The translations under genes were made by a program, and so were the position numbers. From contig JAHDKT010000027.1 of assembly GCA_018436725.1 (NCBI GenBank), forward strand, positions 1 through 64,000: a DNA stretch of 64,000 nt. Reading direction: 5' to 3'. Source of the DNA: Synergistaceae bacterium (GTDB lineage Bacteria > Synergistota > Synergistia > Synergistales > Aminobacteriaceae). Every line of letters starts with the position of its first letter. Position 1 is the stretch's first letter. Below are positions 9,591 through 19,045 of the stretch, piece by piece. Under the pieces are notes generated by a model. It saw nothing but the letters and a program-made list of their open reading frames with translations, had not been told where the DNA came from and ran no database searches.

Positions 9591-10175
9591 ATGCGAAAAA
9601 TTTTAAAAAAAATGAAGCCGGCTCTTGTTTGCTTCGTAGTGATGACGGCGCTCTGCGGCATTGTCTATCCGGCCTTTGTGACCTTCTTCGCCCGGACTTT
9701 TTTCCCCGAGCAGGCGAACGGAAGCGTCATCGTAATCGAATCCAATGACGGTTTTCGTAAGAAAACCGGCTCGCTGTTGATTGCGCAGGAGTTTGCAAAG
9801 TCGGAGTATTTGATAGGAAGACCGATGGGAACCACTAATCTGTCTCCGTTTGCGGAGGAGCAAAAAAAACTCGTTCAAAGAAGAGTCGATTGGTTTCGTA
9901 AGATCGATCCCGACAATACGAGAGAAATTCCTGCGGACTTAGTGACCGCGTCCGGGAGCGGAGTCGATCCGTTTATCACTCCCGAAGCCGCCGAGTATCA
10001 GATCCCGCGCATCGCCAGAGCGAGGGGCATGAGCGAAGAGGCGGTTAAAGAAGTCATCGAACGATACGCCTCCGGAAGGTTTCTGGGTTTCTGGGGCGAG
10101 CCCGCGGTGCATGTGCTCAAGGTGAACCTGGCGCTGGATGGATTGCTGGAAAAACCGGAGGCGATAAAACGATGA
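9591..10175 (+). CDS. kdpC: KdpC, accessory subunit of the Kdp K+-ATPase
   Basis: A 194-residue protein with a single N-terminal membrane helix (about 12-32) and a soluble extracytoplasmic domain containing the family segments GSLLIAQ, FITPEAAEYQIPRIA and LKVNLALD near the C terminus. It has a GGAGGATGGAGAG ribosome site. KdpC stabilises the KdpAB complex and affects nucleotide affinity. Its last four bases overlap kdpD (ATGA at 10172-10175), so sensor expression is coupled to the pump. Confidence 0.95.
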   Translation: MRKILKKMKPALVCFVVMTALCGIVYPAFVTFFARTFFPEQANGSVIVIESNDGFRKKTGSLLIAQEFAKSEYLIGRPMGTTNLSPFAEEQKKLVQRRVDWFRKIDPDNTREIPADLVTASGSGVDPFITPEAAEYQIPRIARARGMSEEAVKEVIERYASGRFLGFWGEPAVHVLKVNLALDGLLEKPEAIKR

Positions 10176-12895
10176 CCGATGTCGATCGGCGACCTGATCC
10201 GGATGTATTGCTGGCAACTCTTGGAAAAAAAGAGGATCGCGCCAAAGGAGAATTGAAGATTTTTTTCGGCTATGCCGCAGGTGTCGGAAAGACATACGCC
10301 ATGCTCGACGAGGCCGGAGAGCTGTTGAAAAACGGCGTCGATGTTTTGGTCGGGTATGTCGAGCCGCATACCCGACCGGAAACCATGGAATTGATGGAAG
10401 GGTTGCCCGTATTATCCCCCTTGTCCGTGAGTTATAAGAACATACGGCTTCAAGAGTTCGACCTCGCATCGGCTCTTGAACGAAAGCCGGAAGTGATCCT
10501 GGTGGACGAACTCGCTCATTCCAACGTCGAGGGTGTGCGCAACAGAAAGCGTTATCAGGATGTGGAAGAACTGCTCAATGCCGGTATCGATGTTTATACT
10601 ACAGTCAATGTACAGCATATCGAAAGTTTGAATGATGTAGTGCGCGACATTACAAATGTAAACGTATTCGAAACGATTCCCGACTATTTTTTTGATCACG
10701 CGGAAAAAATCAAGCTTATAGACATTGAACCCGACGAACTCTTACGGCGCTTCGAAGGAGGAAAAGTTTATCGACCCGAGCGTGTCGCAACGGCTCTGCA
10801 TAATTTTTTTACCTATGAGAATTTGTGCCTTTTACGAGAGCTGGCCGTTCGCAAGATTGCGGATAGAATCAGCCACGAAAATATGAACGAGCGGGGATTA
10901 ACGGAAAAGCCGGCCGGTATTAAAATGTTGGTGTGCGTGGGACCCTCTCCGTCGTCGGCGAAGTGCATCCGCTGGACGGCGAGAACCGCCGAGGCTTTTC
11001 GCGCCCCGTGGGTAGCGGTGCATGTGGAAAGAATGGATGACGAGAGGCTTCCGGAGGGTGAACGAAAAAGCATTCGTGCCAATCTGGATTTGGCGGAACG
11101 CCTGGGAGCGGAGATAGCAACACTCAACGGCGACGATATCGCGGCTGTTGTTGCAGAATATGTCAAGTTGTCAGGAGTTACCAATATCGTCGTCGGCAAA
11201 GGCAGAAATAAACGAACGCTGAAAAATTTTTACGAAAAGGATTTTGAAGACCGGTTGATCTCCCTTTTACCCAACGTGGAAGTTCACATCATCCCCGGTA
11301 GGCTTCCAGGGAAAACGTACCGCCCTCCCCGCAGGCGTTACATGGGGAGAGATTTCTTTTTTTCCTGGTGGGATTTTTTGAAGACCGTTTTCCTGCTGAC
11401 GGCGGCGACGCTCCTTTCAACGGGATTTCGTGCCTTCGGAATCGGCGATCACAATATCATTATGCTGTATATCCTCTCTGTTCTGGTTGTATCGAGAGTC
11501 ACCGACGGGTATTTTTACGGGATCGTGGCGTCCATAGCAAGCGTGCTTGCTTTTAATTTCTTTTTTACCGTGCCGTATTTTACATTTTATACAATACAGC
11601 CGGGGTATCCGGTAACTTTTGTGATTATGCTTGTTGTAGCTCTGATCACAAGCGCTTTGACTCTGCGGATAAAAGCGCAGATGCGATACGCCGTGGAGAG
11701 GGTCCACCGTGTGGAAGTATTATACGAGATCAACAAGAAGCTTCTCGCAGCGAGAGGGATAGAAAACATCGTTTCAATAGCCAATGAGTACCTGGTAAAG
11801 ATATTCAATCGCTCCGCCGTTTTTTATACCTTGGGTTCCGATGGTTCGCTTGCGGGCTCGTTTCTTAAGTATCCCTCGGAAGCGCGGGCGTCGTCGCTCA
11901 TGTTGGACGAGGAGCGTGCTGTCGCTCACTGGGTCTTTACGAATCAAAAGCATGCCGGAGCAGGCACCGATACGCTTATGGGGGCCAGGGGCCTCTATAT
12001 ACCGGTTGTATCTCAGGGCAAGGTGCTTGGAGTGATCGGGGTATCATGCGTCGAAGGACTTCTGGACCAGGGAGGTCGACTCTTCTTAAGCGCGATCACC
12101 TCCCAAGTGGCGATGGCATTGGAGCGGCAGTTGTTGTCGGACGAGCAACGAAAAATGACTATATCATCTGAGAAGGAGAAAATGCGCAGTAACCTGTTGC
12201 GAGCTATTTCACATGATTTGCGAACTCCTCTTACCGGTATATGGGGCGCAAGTTCAACAATTCTTGAAAACGATTTGGATATATCGACTCGCAACAAACT
12301 GATCGCTCACATACGAGAAGAATCTCAGTGGCTGATACGTATGGTTGAAAACCTCCTGTCGGTTACGCGCATCAACGAGGATGCGACGAGCGTGATCAAG
12401 ACGTGCGAAGCTGTCGAGGAAGTGGTGGCCGAGGCTGTCGGCCGCATTCGCAAGAGATTTCCCGGGAGGAAGATCGCCGTAAAGGCGCCCGATGAACTTC
12501 TCATGGTCCCCATGGACGGTACGCTTGTAGAGCAAGTCTTGATCAATCTTATGGAAAACGCCGTGAACCACTCGCCGGAGGACGCTAAGGTGGAAGTGAA
12601 GATATATAAGAACGAGGGATATGCCTTCTTTGAGGTAATCGATAGCGGGGAGGGAATTCCCGAAGAAATTTTGCCTAATCTGTTCGAAAGTTATATTCCC
12701 GATGCCCGACGTGGCGCCGACTCGTCAAGAGGCATGGGAATCGGCCTTACCGTTTGTATGACGATTGTAAAAGCGCACCGAGGAAAAATGGAGGCATTCA
12801 ATAAAAGTGAAGGACATGGCGCGGTCTTCCGGTTTATGTTGCCCTTGAAGGAGCGTTGCGATGACGCAGATCAAACAGCTGGTCCTGATCGCTGA
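10172..12895 (+). CDS. kdpD: KdpD, full-length potassium sensor histidine kinase
   Basis: A 907-residue protein with the complete KdpD architecture. Residues about 25-235 are the KdpD sensor domain with Walker A GYAAGVGKT and Walker B LVDELAHSN. Residues about 250-375 are a Usp-like domain, the site of c-di-AMP control in some bacteria. About 400-510 are four membrane helices (DUF4118), then GAF (about 530-655), HisKA (His in ISHDLRTPL) and HATPase with LMENAVNHSP and GMGIGLT boxes. It controls the kdp operon together with KdpE, whose start lies 35 bases inside this gene. Confidence 0.95.
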   Translation: MTDVDRRPDPDVLLATLGKKEDRAKGELKIFFGYAAGVGKTYAMLDEAGELLKNGVDVLVGYVEPHTRPETMELMEGLPVLSPLSVSYKNIRLQEFDLASALERKPEVILVDELAHSNVEGVRNRKRYQDVEELLNAGIDVYTTVNVQHIESLNDVVRDITNVNVFETIPDYFFDHAEKIKLIDIEPDELLRRFEGGKVYRPERVATALHNFFTYENLCLLRELAVRKIADRISHENMNERGLTEKPAGIKMLVCVGPSPSSAKCIRWTARTAEAFRAPWVAVHVERMDDERLPEGERKSIRANLDLAERLGAEIATLNGDDIAAVVAEYVKLSGVTNIVVGKGRNKRTLKNFYEKDFEDRLISLLPNVEVHIIPGRLPGKTYRPPRRRYMGRDFFFSWWDFLKTVFLLTAATLLSTGFRAFGIGDHNIIMLYILSVLVVSRVTDGYFYGIVASIASVLAFNFFFTVPYFTFYTIQPGYPVTFVIMLVVALITSALTLRIKAQMRYAVERVHRVEVLYEINKKLLAARGIENIVSIANEYLVKIFNRSAVFYTLGSDGSLAGSFLKYPSEARASSLMLDEERAVAHWVFTNQKHAGAGTDTLMGARGLYIPVVSQGKVLGVIGVSCVEGLLDQGGRLFLSAITSQVAMALERQLLSDEQRKMTISSEKEKMRSNLLRAISHDLRTPLTGIWGASSTILENDLDISTRNKLIAHIREESQWLIRMVENLLSVTRINEDATSVIKTCEAVEEVVAEAVGRIRKRFPGRKIAVKAPDELLMVPMDGTLVEQVLINLMENAVNHSPEDAKVEVKIYKNEGYAFFEVIDSGEGIPEEILPNLFESYIPDARRGADSSRGMGIGLTVCMTIVKAHRGKMEAFNKSEGHGAVFRFMLPLKERCDDADQTAGPDR

Positions 12896-13580
12896 AGACG
12901 AAGAAAGTATTTGCAGTTTCATTTCAGCAATATTAGAAGCTAATAATTTTAAAGTGATTAAAACTGCAAAGGGTGGCGAAGTTGTTGCACTAACGGCTTC
13001 TCACTGCCCCGACTTGATTTTGCTTGATTTAGGGCTGCCGGATATGGACGGGGTAGAGGTATTGAAGGCGATAAGAGCCTGGACCGATACTCCCGTTATT
13101 GTTGTTTCCGCCCGTGTTCATGAACGTGAAAAAGTGGAAGCCCTCGATTTGGGCGCGGACGACTATATTACGAAACCGTTTGGAACGGGGGAGCTGTTGG
13201 CCAGAATAAGAACGGCGATGCGTCATGGTCGGGGAAATGCGAATGAAACTCGAGGGACGATGGATACGTTTGCGGTAGGAGATCTTTCTATCGATTACGA
13301 GAAAAGACGTGTTTTTGTTGCAGGAAAAGAGGTGCGTCTGACGCCGATCGAGTATAAAATCCTTGTCCTCCTGTCGACGCACGTGGGAAAAGTGCTCACT
13401 CATGATTTTATTATAAAGAAAATTTGGGGACCTTATACGAACGAAATTCAGTCTCTTAGGGTGAATATGGCCAATATTCGAAGAAAATTGCGTGTGAATC
13501 CTGCGGAGCCCAATTATATAGTGACGGAAGTCGGTGTTGGATACCGAATGCTGGAAGAACCGGAGACGGATGATGTTTGA
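12861..13580 (+). CDS. kdpE: KdpE, OmpR-family response regulator of the kdp operon
   Basis: A 239-residue regulator overlapping the end of kdpD by 35 bases in another frame. The receiver domain has the acidic pair AEDEES, the phospho-acceptor Asp in LLDLGLPDMDG and Lys in YITKPFG; a winged-helix DNA-binding domain occupies about 130-235. It would activate kdpFABC under K+ limitation. The end of the gene is noticeably AT-richer than the surrounding DNA. No terminator with a T-run is obvious directly after it. Confidence 0.93.
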   Translation: MTQIKQLVLIAEDEESICSFISAILEANNFKVIKTAKGGEVVALTASHCPDLILLDLGLPDMDGVEVLKAIRAWTDTPVIVVSARVHEREKVEALDLGADDYITKPFGTGELLARIRTAMRHGRGNANETRGTMDTFAVGDLSIDYEKRRVFVAGKEVRLTPIEYKILVLLSTHVGKVLTHDFIIKKIWGPYTNEIQSLRVNMANIRRKLRVNPAEPNYIVTEVGVGYRMLEEPETDDV

Positions 13581-13718
13581 TATATGTCGCCGATTGCCGT
13601 TTTTCCGACTGTAGCGGAAACGAGAAACACCTCGGCGCTGCGTAACGTACGGGATCTCCGATTGCGCTTGAGAGCGGCGTTCATGAAGGAAATACCATGT
13701 TGCGTCCGTGTATCGATG

Positions 13719-13746
13719 TTGATTTTTAAGTTTTTTTCTGTATAAT
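13719..13746 (+). promoter_or_regulatory. Sigma-70-type promoter for the downstream membrane-protein gene
   Basis: TTGATT at 13719-13724 and TATAAT at 13741-13746 are separated by 16 bases within an AT-rich patch. A GAGGAGG ribosome site follows at about 13789, 7 bases before the ATG at 13802. Confidence 0.7.
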
Positions 13747-13801
13747 CAGAGCGGCATCGAATGCCAAGAAACCATTTCATTTATCTCGAGGAGGTCCTTC
13801 C

Positions 13802-14668
13802 ATGACAAGCACAGTACTTCGTCCCGAAGACACGTCCGCATCAGCCGGTGCTCTCCTCTTCTACTACCCGGCAGCATTCCTTCTTTTCTTCGCCGATATC
13901 CCGATCGTCGATTTCCCCGCAGTCCGAATCGGTCTGCTCGATATTCTTCCCAAGGTCGAGGGGTTTTCGTGGTCGTGCATCGGCGCGCTCTTCGCCGTCC
14001 TCATGCTCGTCGGGACGGTACGCTACGTCGCCGGCGAGGGGAAATCCGATCTGGCTCGCCTCTTGCTCCGAGCCGGGCACTCGCTCGTCGTCCTGCTCGC
14101 GTTCGTCGGTTTCCTCGTGGTGCCGGTGGGCGTGACGCTCTCCGGGCTTTCGGAGATCACGGGTACGTACGGAGCGTTTGTCGCGTTCCGCGGCGCCTTT
14201 TTCTTCCTTCTGCTTTTTATTCTCTCGGGCAAGAGCTATGCCTTCCTCGCGACCGGAAGAACCGACCTCGAGGCGACGATCGCCGGTTCCGAGCATAAAC
14301 TTTTGGCCGTGCAGATGGCGATGCTTTCGGCTGTTTTCCTCTTCTTCGTCATCGACGCTCCCGGAACGATGCCGTCGCTGCTTTGCGCCATGACGCCCCC
14401 TGCGTGGCTTATTCCGTTCCTCCCGGTCTCTCTTGTGCTGACGGGAGCGATCTTCGCCTCCTTCGGCGGAGGGCGCGAACACGGGGCGCTGCTGGCTCTC
14501 ATGCTCCGACTGTGCGCGATCCTCTCGGCTGCCGCGCCTGCGGCGGTGCTCATCGCCGGACGGGCGGACGAGGCCGGAATGGTGCTCTTCATGGCTTCGC
14601 TCGCGCTGTTCGTCTCCTCGGTCAAGGGCGTCTACAGCCTGAAAGCCGCCTGCGGCGACTGCATCTAG
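13802..14668 (+). CDS. Multi-pass membrane protein of unknown function
   Basis: A 288-residue, very hydrophobic protein with about eight predicted membrane helices and short loops. It has its own promoter and a strong terminator, so it is a single-gene unit. Charged residues are few and confined to loops; a Cys pair (CGDC) lies at the extreme C terminus. I recognise no transporter or enzyme family. The helices are Leu/Val/Phe/Ala-rich and the loops carry Arg and Gly, consistent with an inner-membrane protein. Confidence 0.7.
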   Translation: MTSTVLRPEDTSASAGALLFYYPAAFLLFFADIPIVDFPAVRIGLLDILPKVEGFSWSCIGALFAVLMLVGTVRYVAGEGKSDLARLLLRAGHSLVVLLAFVGFLVVPVGVTLSGLSEITGTYGAFVAFRGAFFFLLLFILSGKSYAFLATGRTDLEATIAGSEHKLLAVQMAMLSAVFLFFVIDAPGTMPSLLCAMTPPAWLIPFLPVSLVLTGAIFASFGGGREHGALLALMLRLCAILSAAAPAAVLIAGRADEAGMVLFMASLALFVSSVKGVYSLKAACGDCI

Positions 14669-14699
14669 AAACCGCAACCCCGAATAGTGCCGACAAGCG

Positions 14700-14743
14700 G
14701 AGCGGACCGGATTCTTCCGGCCCGCTCTGTTACATTTTTTTTT
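14700..14743 (+). terminator. Rho-independent terminator after the membrane-protein gene
   Basis: The stem GAGCGG-A-CCGG pairs with CCGG-CCCGCTC around an ATTCTT loop, and a run of nine T follows at about 14734-14742. It lies 31 bases after the stop of the plus-strand gene and faces the minus-strand restriction gene ending at 14767. Confidence 0.85.
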
Positions 14744-14766
14744 CGGGGATTCGCTTCCTTGGCCGA

Positions 14767-17397
14767 CTATCGGCGCAGCGCCTCCTGAATCTGTCGCTCC
14801 GTCGTGCGTCCGCGTTCATCCTCGGAAGTCGCCATCAAAAAAATGGCTCGCCCGTTGCTTCTCCGCGCCCATAGTCTCCCGATCAAATCTTTCTCTTTGG
14901 CATCGTCGGCGGATTCAAGAAACTTCCCCTTGTACTCTATAGCGAAGACCCTTCCGTCCCGCAGGCTGCCGATGAAATCCGGATAGAAGTGCTGCCCGGA
15001 GCTGAGAAGCAGACGGAAGGACCCATCCCATTTGCTCGGATTTCGAAGCCAGAACGCCACGTCCGGATTCTGATCGATGCTTTTTGCGCACTCGTACTCT
15101 TCGCCCTTCGCTTGCAACTCGACGACGACGGGATGAAAATGCTTCTGGAATCTGTACGCTCCTTCGTAGCGTTCGCGATGCACAGGATAGCTTTCATGAT
15201 CGAAAGTGAGCGAATACTCGAAGCATGTATGCACGCGTTCCTCGTTTTCGAAGAGCGCGCGCTGATACTCCCGGCGTATCGCCTTTTCACGCGAGCGGGC
15301 GATTTTTGACTTGAAAGCGTATGCAAGAGCCCTTTTGGCCGGTAAAAGCTCGGCAAGAGAGAGTCCCTGTCGAAGCAGGGAATCCACTCCTTTCATGACG
15401 AACGCTCCCAGGGCGGAAAACTCCAGATCGTTCTCCTTCAACGCTTCACACAACCACTCGCAGAGTCTTGTTTCGTTCCAATCCGGAGCAAAGCCGGACA
15501 ACCAAAGATTTTCTCTATTTTCCAGAGTCCTGAACTGAAGCCTGTTTTCGCTGTTGACATCGAATTCGAACGTGCGCGTCTGCGGATCGTAGGAGAATTC
15601 TCCATCCGCGAAAATTCCCTCCGGCGGCTCAAGGTTCCATGCCTCCGAGGCAAAGAGTCCGTCGCTGCTGTCCAGCGGCATAAGGAGATCTTGCTGTTCG
15701 TAGGCATAGCAAAGTCTCGGCATGGCGAAGACTTCACCTCGTTCCGATGGAGACGCTGAACGGCCGCCAAGGGAAGCAACACGGAAGCTCAGGGTTTTCT
15801 CTACGTTTTCTCGTTCTCCTTCCGGTGCTGCCGAAACCAATTTTTCCTGAAGCCGGGGAGATATCCCGCCGTCGACCTCGAGCGTAAATCCCCCGTTGGC
15901 CTTCGGGGATATCCGCACCTTTCCTTTCTCCTCCTCTGTTAAAGTACTTTCCAGAATACCTATCGCTGCATCTTTCCCCAAAACTATCGTAACGGGGAAG
16001 GGGAGGAAGTGCTCCTCCGGGAGAATGCGCGCCGGTTTGATGTACTGCGGCGCATCCTCCCGGTTGAACCCCATGTTGGTGAGATGGCCGGCCATCGCCT
16101 CCGCAGCCTCTTGAAAAGAGGGAGAAACGACATGTGCGTACGCTTTGTTCAACTCCGGAAGTGTGCGGCTCTTCGCATAAGGCATTCGCATAACCCGTCC
16201 TAGAAACTGCTCGACGTCGATGGCCGATTTCACATTTGCCACAGAGCAGAAGACATAGGCCAGAGAGCAGTCCCAGCCTTCTTTGAGGGCCTGCACGGTG
16301 AGGATATAGCGGACCGGGCATCCGGGATCGAAAAGATCGAGTCCGTCCAGCTCTCTTTGAGAACCTGTCGCTACGGCGATCTGCTCGGGCGGGATGTTCT
16401 CGTGCTCCTCCAGATGCTTTTTAAGAACATCCACCGAAGCCTCTTTGTCTTTATCCTGTGCCTGGAAGAGCGCAATCGGTCGGATGTATTCGACGTCTTT
16501 TTTCGCAATCTCCTCAAGCCGTTTCCGTTCCATCACCGCTCCTGAGACTGCCGACTGCCAGTCCGGGTATTCCGTCAGGATGAAGGGGAGCTTCACCATC
16601 TCCTCCCGTTTCAGATCGGAAGGATGGACGCTCCAGAGAATGTTGCTTTCGACCGGGGTTGCCGTAAATTCGATCACGCACGATGGATGAATACGCGCCA
16701 TCATCTCGCCGGAGAGCTTGCTGACCGCTTTGTGCGCCTCGTCGATTATTACGACGGGACGAATGCAATAGAGCGTATTCACGAACGAGTAGAGCGTATT
16801 TCCTTCGGAATCTCTCATGAGTCCCGGAAGATCGCAGGGGAGGAGCGAGAAGTGAGGGGCGAAGTCCTCGAAGCTACGGTAGATGTTGCGCTTGTCGCTC
16901 TTCTCTTCGTCGATTCTGAGCGTCTGTATGGTCAGGACGACGATGCACGTTTTCTCCTCCAGGTCCTTGACACGAATCTGGTAGATTTCGTCGGCGCCGA
17001 AGACGGCGACTCTTCCTCCGAACACCTTGTCCAGAGCTTCGCGGTAGGGGTGTCCGCGCTTTTTGAGCGCTTCGATGGTTTGACGCTCGATGACGTTGCT
17101 CGGAACCAGCCAGAGAACGATGGTGGTATCCAGACCGGAGAGTTTGGCGGCGTAGCCTGCGGCATAGGATGCCAGCAGCGTTTTTCCGCCTCCGGTGGGA
17201 ATGCGTATGCACACGTACGGAACGCCCTCAAGCTCCCCGACATCTCCCCATCTCCGGAGATACGGCTGATTACGGGACTTGAAGGGCGGTTCGTGAATCT
17301 TCCGGAACTCCTCTTCCGGGCCATTGGTGCGCGCAACGGCGTCGAGATAGCTCTCCAAAACTTCGAGGGTCCTTCTCTGGTAACTCTTCAGATGCAT
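14767..17397 (-). CDS. Type III restriction enzyme, Res (helicase-endonuclease) subunit
   Basis: An 876-residue protein. The SF2 helicase motor has Walker A PTGGGKT at residues 67-73, the DEAH box in IIDEAHKAVS (about 215) and the SAT-like motif EFTATP (about 245). The C-terminal nuclease shows the PD-ExK pattern as YPDFIG followed by AIEYKGK (about 810-830). Type III Res cuts DNA only in complex with the Mod methylase and needs ATP. It begins 5 bases after the end of the mod frame on the same strand, so the two form one operon. The gene itself looks intact, but its partner is interrupted, so the system may be inactive or altered. Confidence 0.88.
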   Translation of the reverse strand: MHLKSYQRRTLEVLESYLDAVARTNGPEEEFRKIHEPPFKSRNQPYLRRWGDVGELEGVPYVCIRIPTGGGKTLLASYAAGYAAKLSGLDTTIVLWLVPSNVIERQTIEALKKRGHPYREALDKVFGGRVAVFGADEIYQIRVKDLEEKTCIVVLTIQTLRIDEEKSDKRNIYRSFEDFAPHFSLLPCDLPGLMRDSEGNTLYSFVNTLYCIRPVVIIDEAHKAVSKLSGEMMARIHPSCVIEFTATPVESNILWSVHPSDLKREEMVKLPFILTEYPDWQSAVSGAVMERKRLEEIAKKDVEYIRPIALFQAQDKDKEASVDVLKKHLEEHENIPPEQIAVATGSQRELDGLDLFDPGCPVRYILTVQALKEGWDCSLAYVFCSVANVKSAIDVEQFLGRVMRMPYAKSRTLPELNKAYAHVVSPSFQEAAEAMAGHLTNMGFNREDAPQYIKPARILPEEHFLPFPVTIVLGKDAAIGILESTLTEEEKGKVRISPKANGGFTLEVDGGISPRLQEKLVSAAPEGERENVEKTLSFRVASLGGRSASPSERGEVFAMPRLCYAYEQQDLLMPLDSSDGLFASEAWNLEPPEGIFADGEFSYDPQTRTFEFDVNSENRLQFRTLENRENLWLSGFAPDWNETRLCEWLCEALKENDLEFSALGAFVMKGVDSLLRQGLSLAELLPAKRALAYAFKSKIARSREKAIRREYQRALFENEERVHTCFEYSLTFDHESYPVHRERYEGAYRFQKHFHPVVVELQAKGEEYECAKSIDQNPDVAFWLRNPSKWDGSFRLLLSSGQHFYPDFIGSLRDGRVFAIEYKGKFLESADDAKEKDLIGRLWARRSNGRAIFLMATSEDERGRTTERQIQEALRR

Positions 17398-17402
17398 ATC
17401 GC

Positions 17403-18914
17403 CTACCCCCTTCGCACGTCGAACGGAATGTGGCGGAAGACGATCTTCCAGTCTTTCAGACGCTCGGCGCCTATGGTCGTCCGCATGGCGTAGATTATCC
17501 TCGGCCCGTCGTGAGGCGGCAGTTGATTCAGCGTCAGCGGTGTGAGCGTGTTTCCTCCGCCGGGCGATCTGTCCTTCAGAATACCGTTGTACAACAGATA
17601 GTAGGCAATCCCATCATCGACGCCCAGCAACGGGGAGAGTGCCGCCGGAGAAATCCATGCTCGCCCCGTCTAGCAGAACCAAACGTGAGCCGCCAGTTGC
17701 GCGAAGGCGACGTCCGGACGTATGCGTCCCATATCGTCGAAAACAGGGTCCCCCAGCCGGAAGAATCGAAACCCGCCTCCGCCCTTCCATTGCACGGTTT
17801 CGGAAATACCTCCCCGCTCTCCGTCGATGACTTTGCATAGGCGGGGGATGCAGTGCGTCCGCGCATGGTCGCCGATCTCCACGCCGATATAACGTCGTCC
17901 CGTCTTGTGAGCGACAGCGCCGGTCGTCCCCGATCCGAGGAAAGAGTCGAGCACCCAGTCTCCGGGGTTAGTGGCGATATGCAGGATGCGATGGAGAAGA
18001 CGCTCGGGTTTGGGGGTGCCGAAGACATCGCGGGAAAAAAGAGCGACGATCTCCTTCTTCGCATCCTGTGTGTGCCCGACCTCTTCGTATGACCAGAAGG
18101 TTTGAGGCACTAAGCCCTGTTTTACTTCGTTCAAATAAATTTTAGGTGCAGGAACGTTGTTTCCACTATTGCCCCACCAAATTCTCCCGTCTAAGTCCAT
18201 TTCGCGAAACTTATCCTCGGATACACGCCAATAAGAACCTGGAGGTGGGCCTTTTATCACACGACCGCTAGGACATAAAATTGAATATGTGCCCTTACTG
18301 TAAAAATTTCTTGCAGCTAAGTTATTGGGTCTCCAAGGCCCTCTCGGGTCATTGTCAGGGTTTTTGTAAGCTTTATCCTGTTTCATTGTTCGCGGCATGG
18401 GGTTGGGAAACCAGTGTTCGGCATCCTTTGCGTAGACTATTATGTAGTCGTGATCTTCCGAGAAATGACGGGCGCTTGATTTTGGTGAGTAGTTTTTTCT
18501 CCAAATAATCGAAGTAATGAAGTTCTTCCGCCCGAAGATCTCGTCCATTATCACCTTCAGATAGTGGGCTTCGTTATCGTCGATGGAGACCCATATGGAG
18601 CCGTCTTCCGCGAGGAGGTCGCGCAACAGCTCCAGCCTCGGATACATCATCGAGAGCCAGGCGGTATGCTCCATATTGTCGTCATAGTGTTCGAAGGCGC
18701 TGCGAGTATTGTACGGGGGGTCGATATAGATGCACCGGATCTTCCCGGCGAAACGCGGCAGAATCGCCTTGAGGGCGTCGAGATTGTCCCCCTGGATAAG
18801 CATGTTCTCCGCCGTTTCATCTCCGTGCGAGGAAACGGGTTCCAGGATGCGATAGGGAGCGGCTCGCGACGCCTTTAGATCGTGTTTTCTGGTCAGCCAT
18901 TCAAGATGGGGCAT
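17403..18914 (-). pseudogene. Type III DNA methyltransferase (Mod) gene interrupted by an in-frame TAG
   Basis: The reading frame runs from ATG 18914 to a TAG at 17670-17672 (414 residues) and then continues in the same frame to 17403 for about 88 more codons that look like the normal Mod C terminus (LGVDDGIAYYLLYNG, IVFRHIPFDV). The part before the stop has the adenine-methylase motifs IDPPYNT and the SAM motif LDSFLGSGTTG. The stop follows VWFC and precedes TG; the family commonly has Glu there, so a single G-to-T change (GAG to TAG) would explain it. The middle of the gene is AT-richer than its flanks and should be the target-recognition region. The truncated protein could still keep some activity; this is not decided by sequence. 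Confidence 0.8.
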
Positions 18915-18948
18915 TTTCGAGACCTCTCCTTGGTCAATTCTGTAATCA

Positions 18949-18957
18949 ATTATATCA
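18949..18957 (-). promoter_or_regulatory. Extended -10 element upstream of mod
   Basis: On the minus strand TGATATAAT gives a TGn-TATAAT extended -10 about 35 bases before the mod start, with no clear -35. AGGAG precedes the mod ATG at normal spacing. Confidence 0.45.
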
Positions 18958-19045
18958 CCGGAAGAAAGAGGAGAGGGCGGCTATTGGCGTTTGAGAAAAC
19001 CTTGTATAGAAAAGAGTCGATTTTGTAGGGTGTTCGTTCTCTACT

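Noticed and set aside
17670-17672. Pyrrolysine at the TAG in mod
   Set aside because: Nothing in the window suggests Pyl machinery and a Glu-to-stop mutation is simpler.
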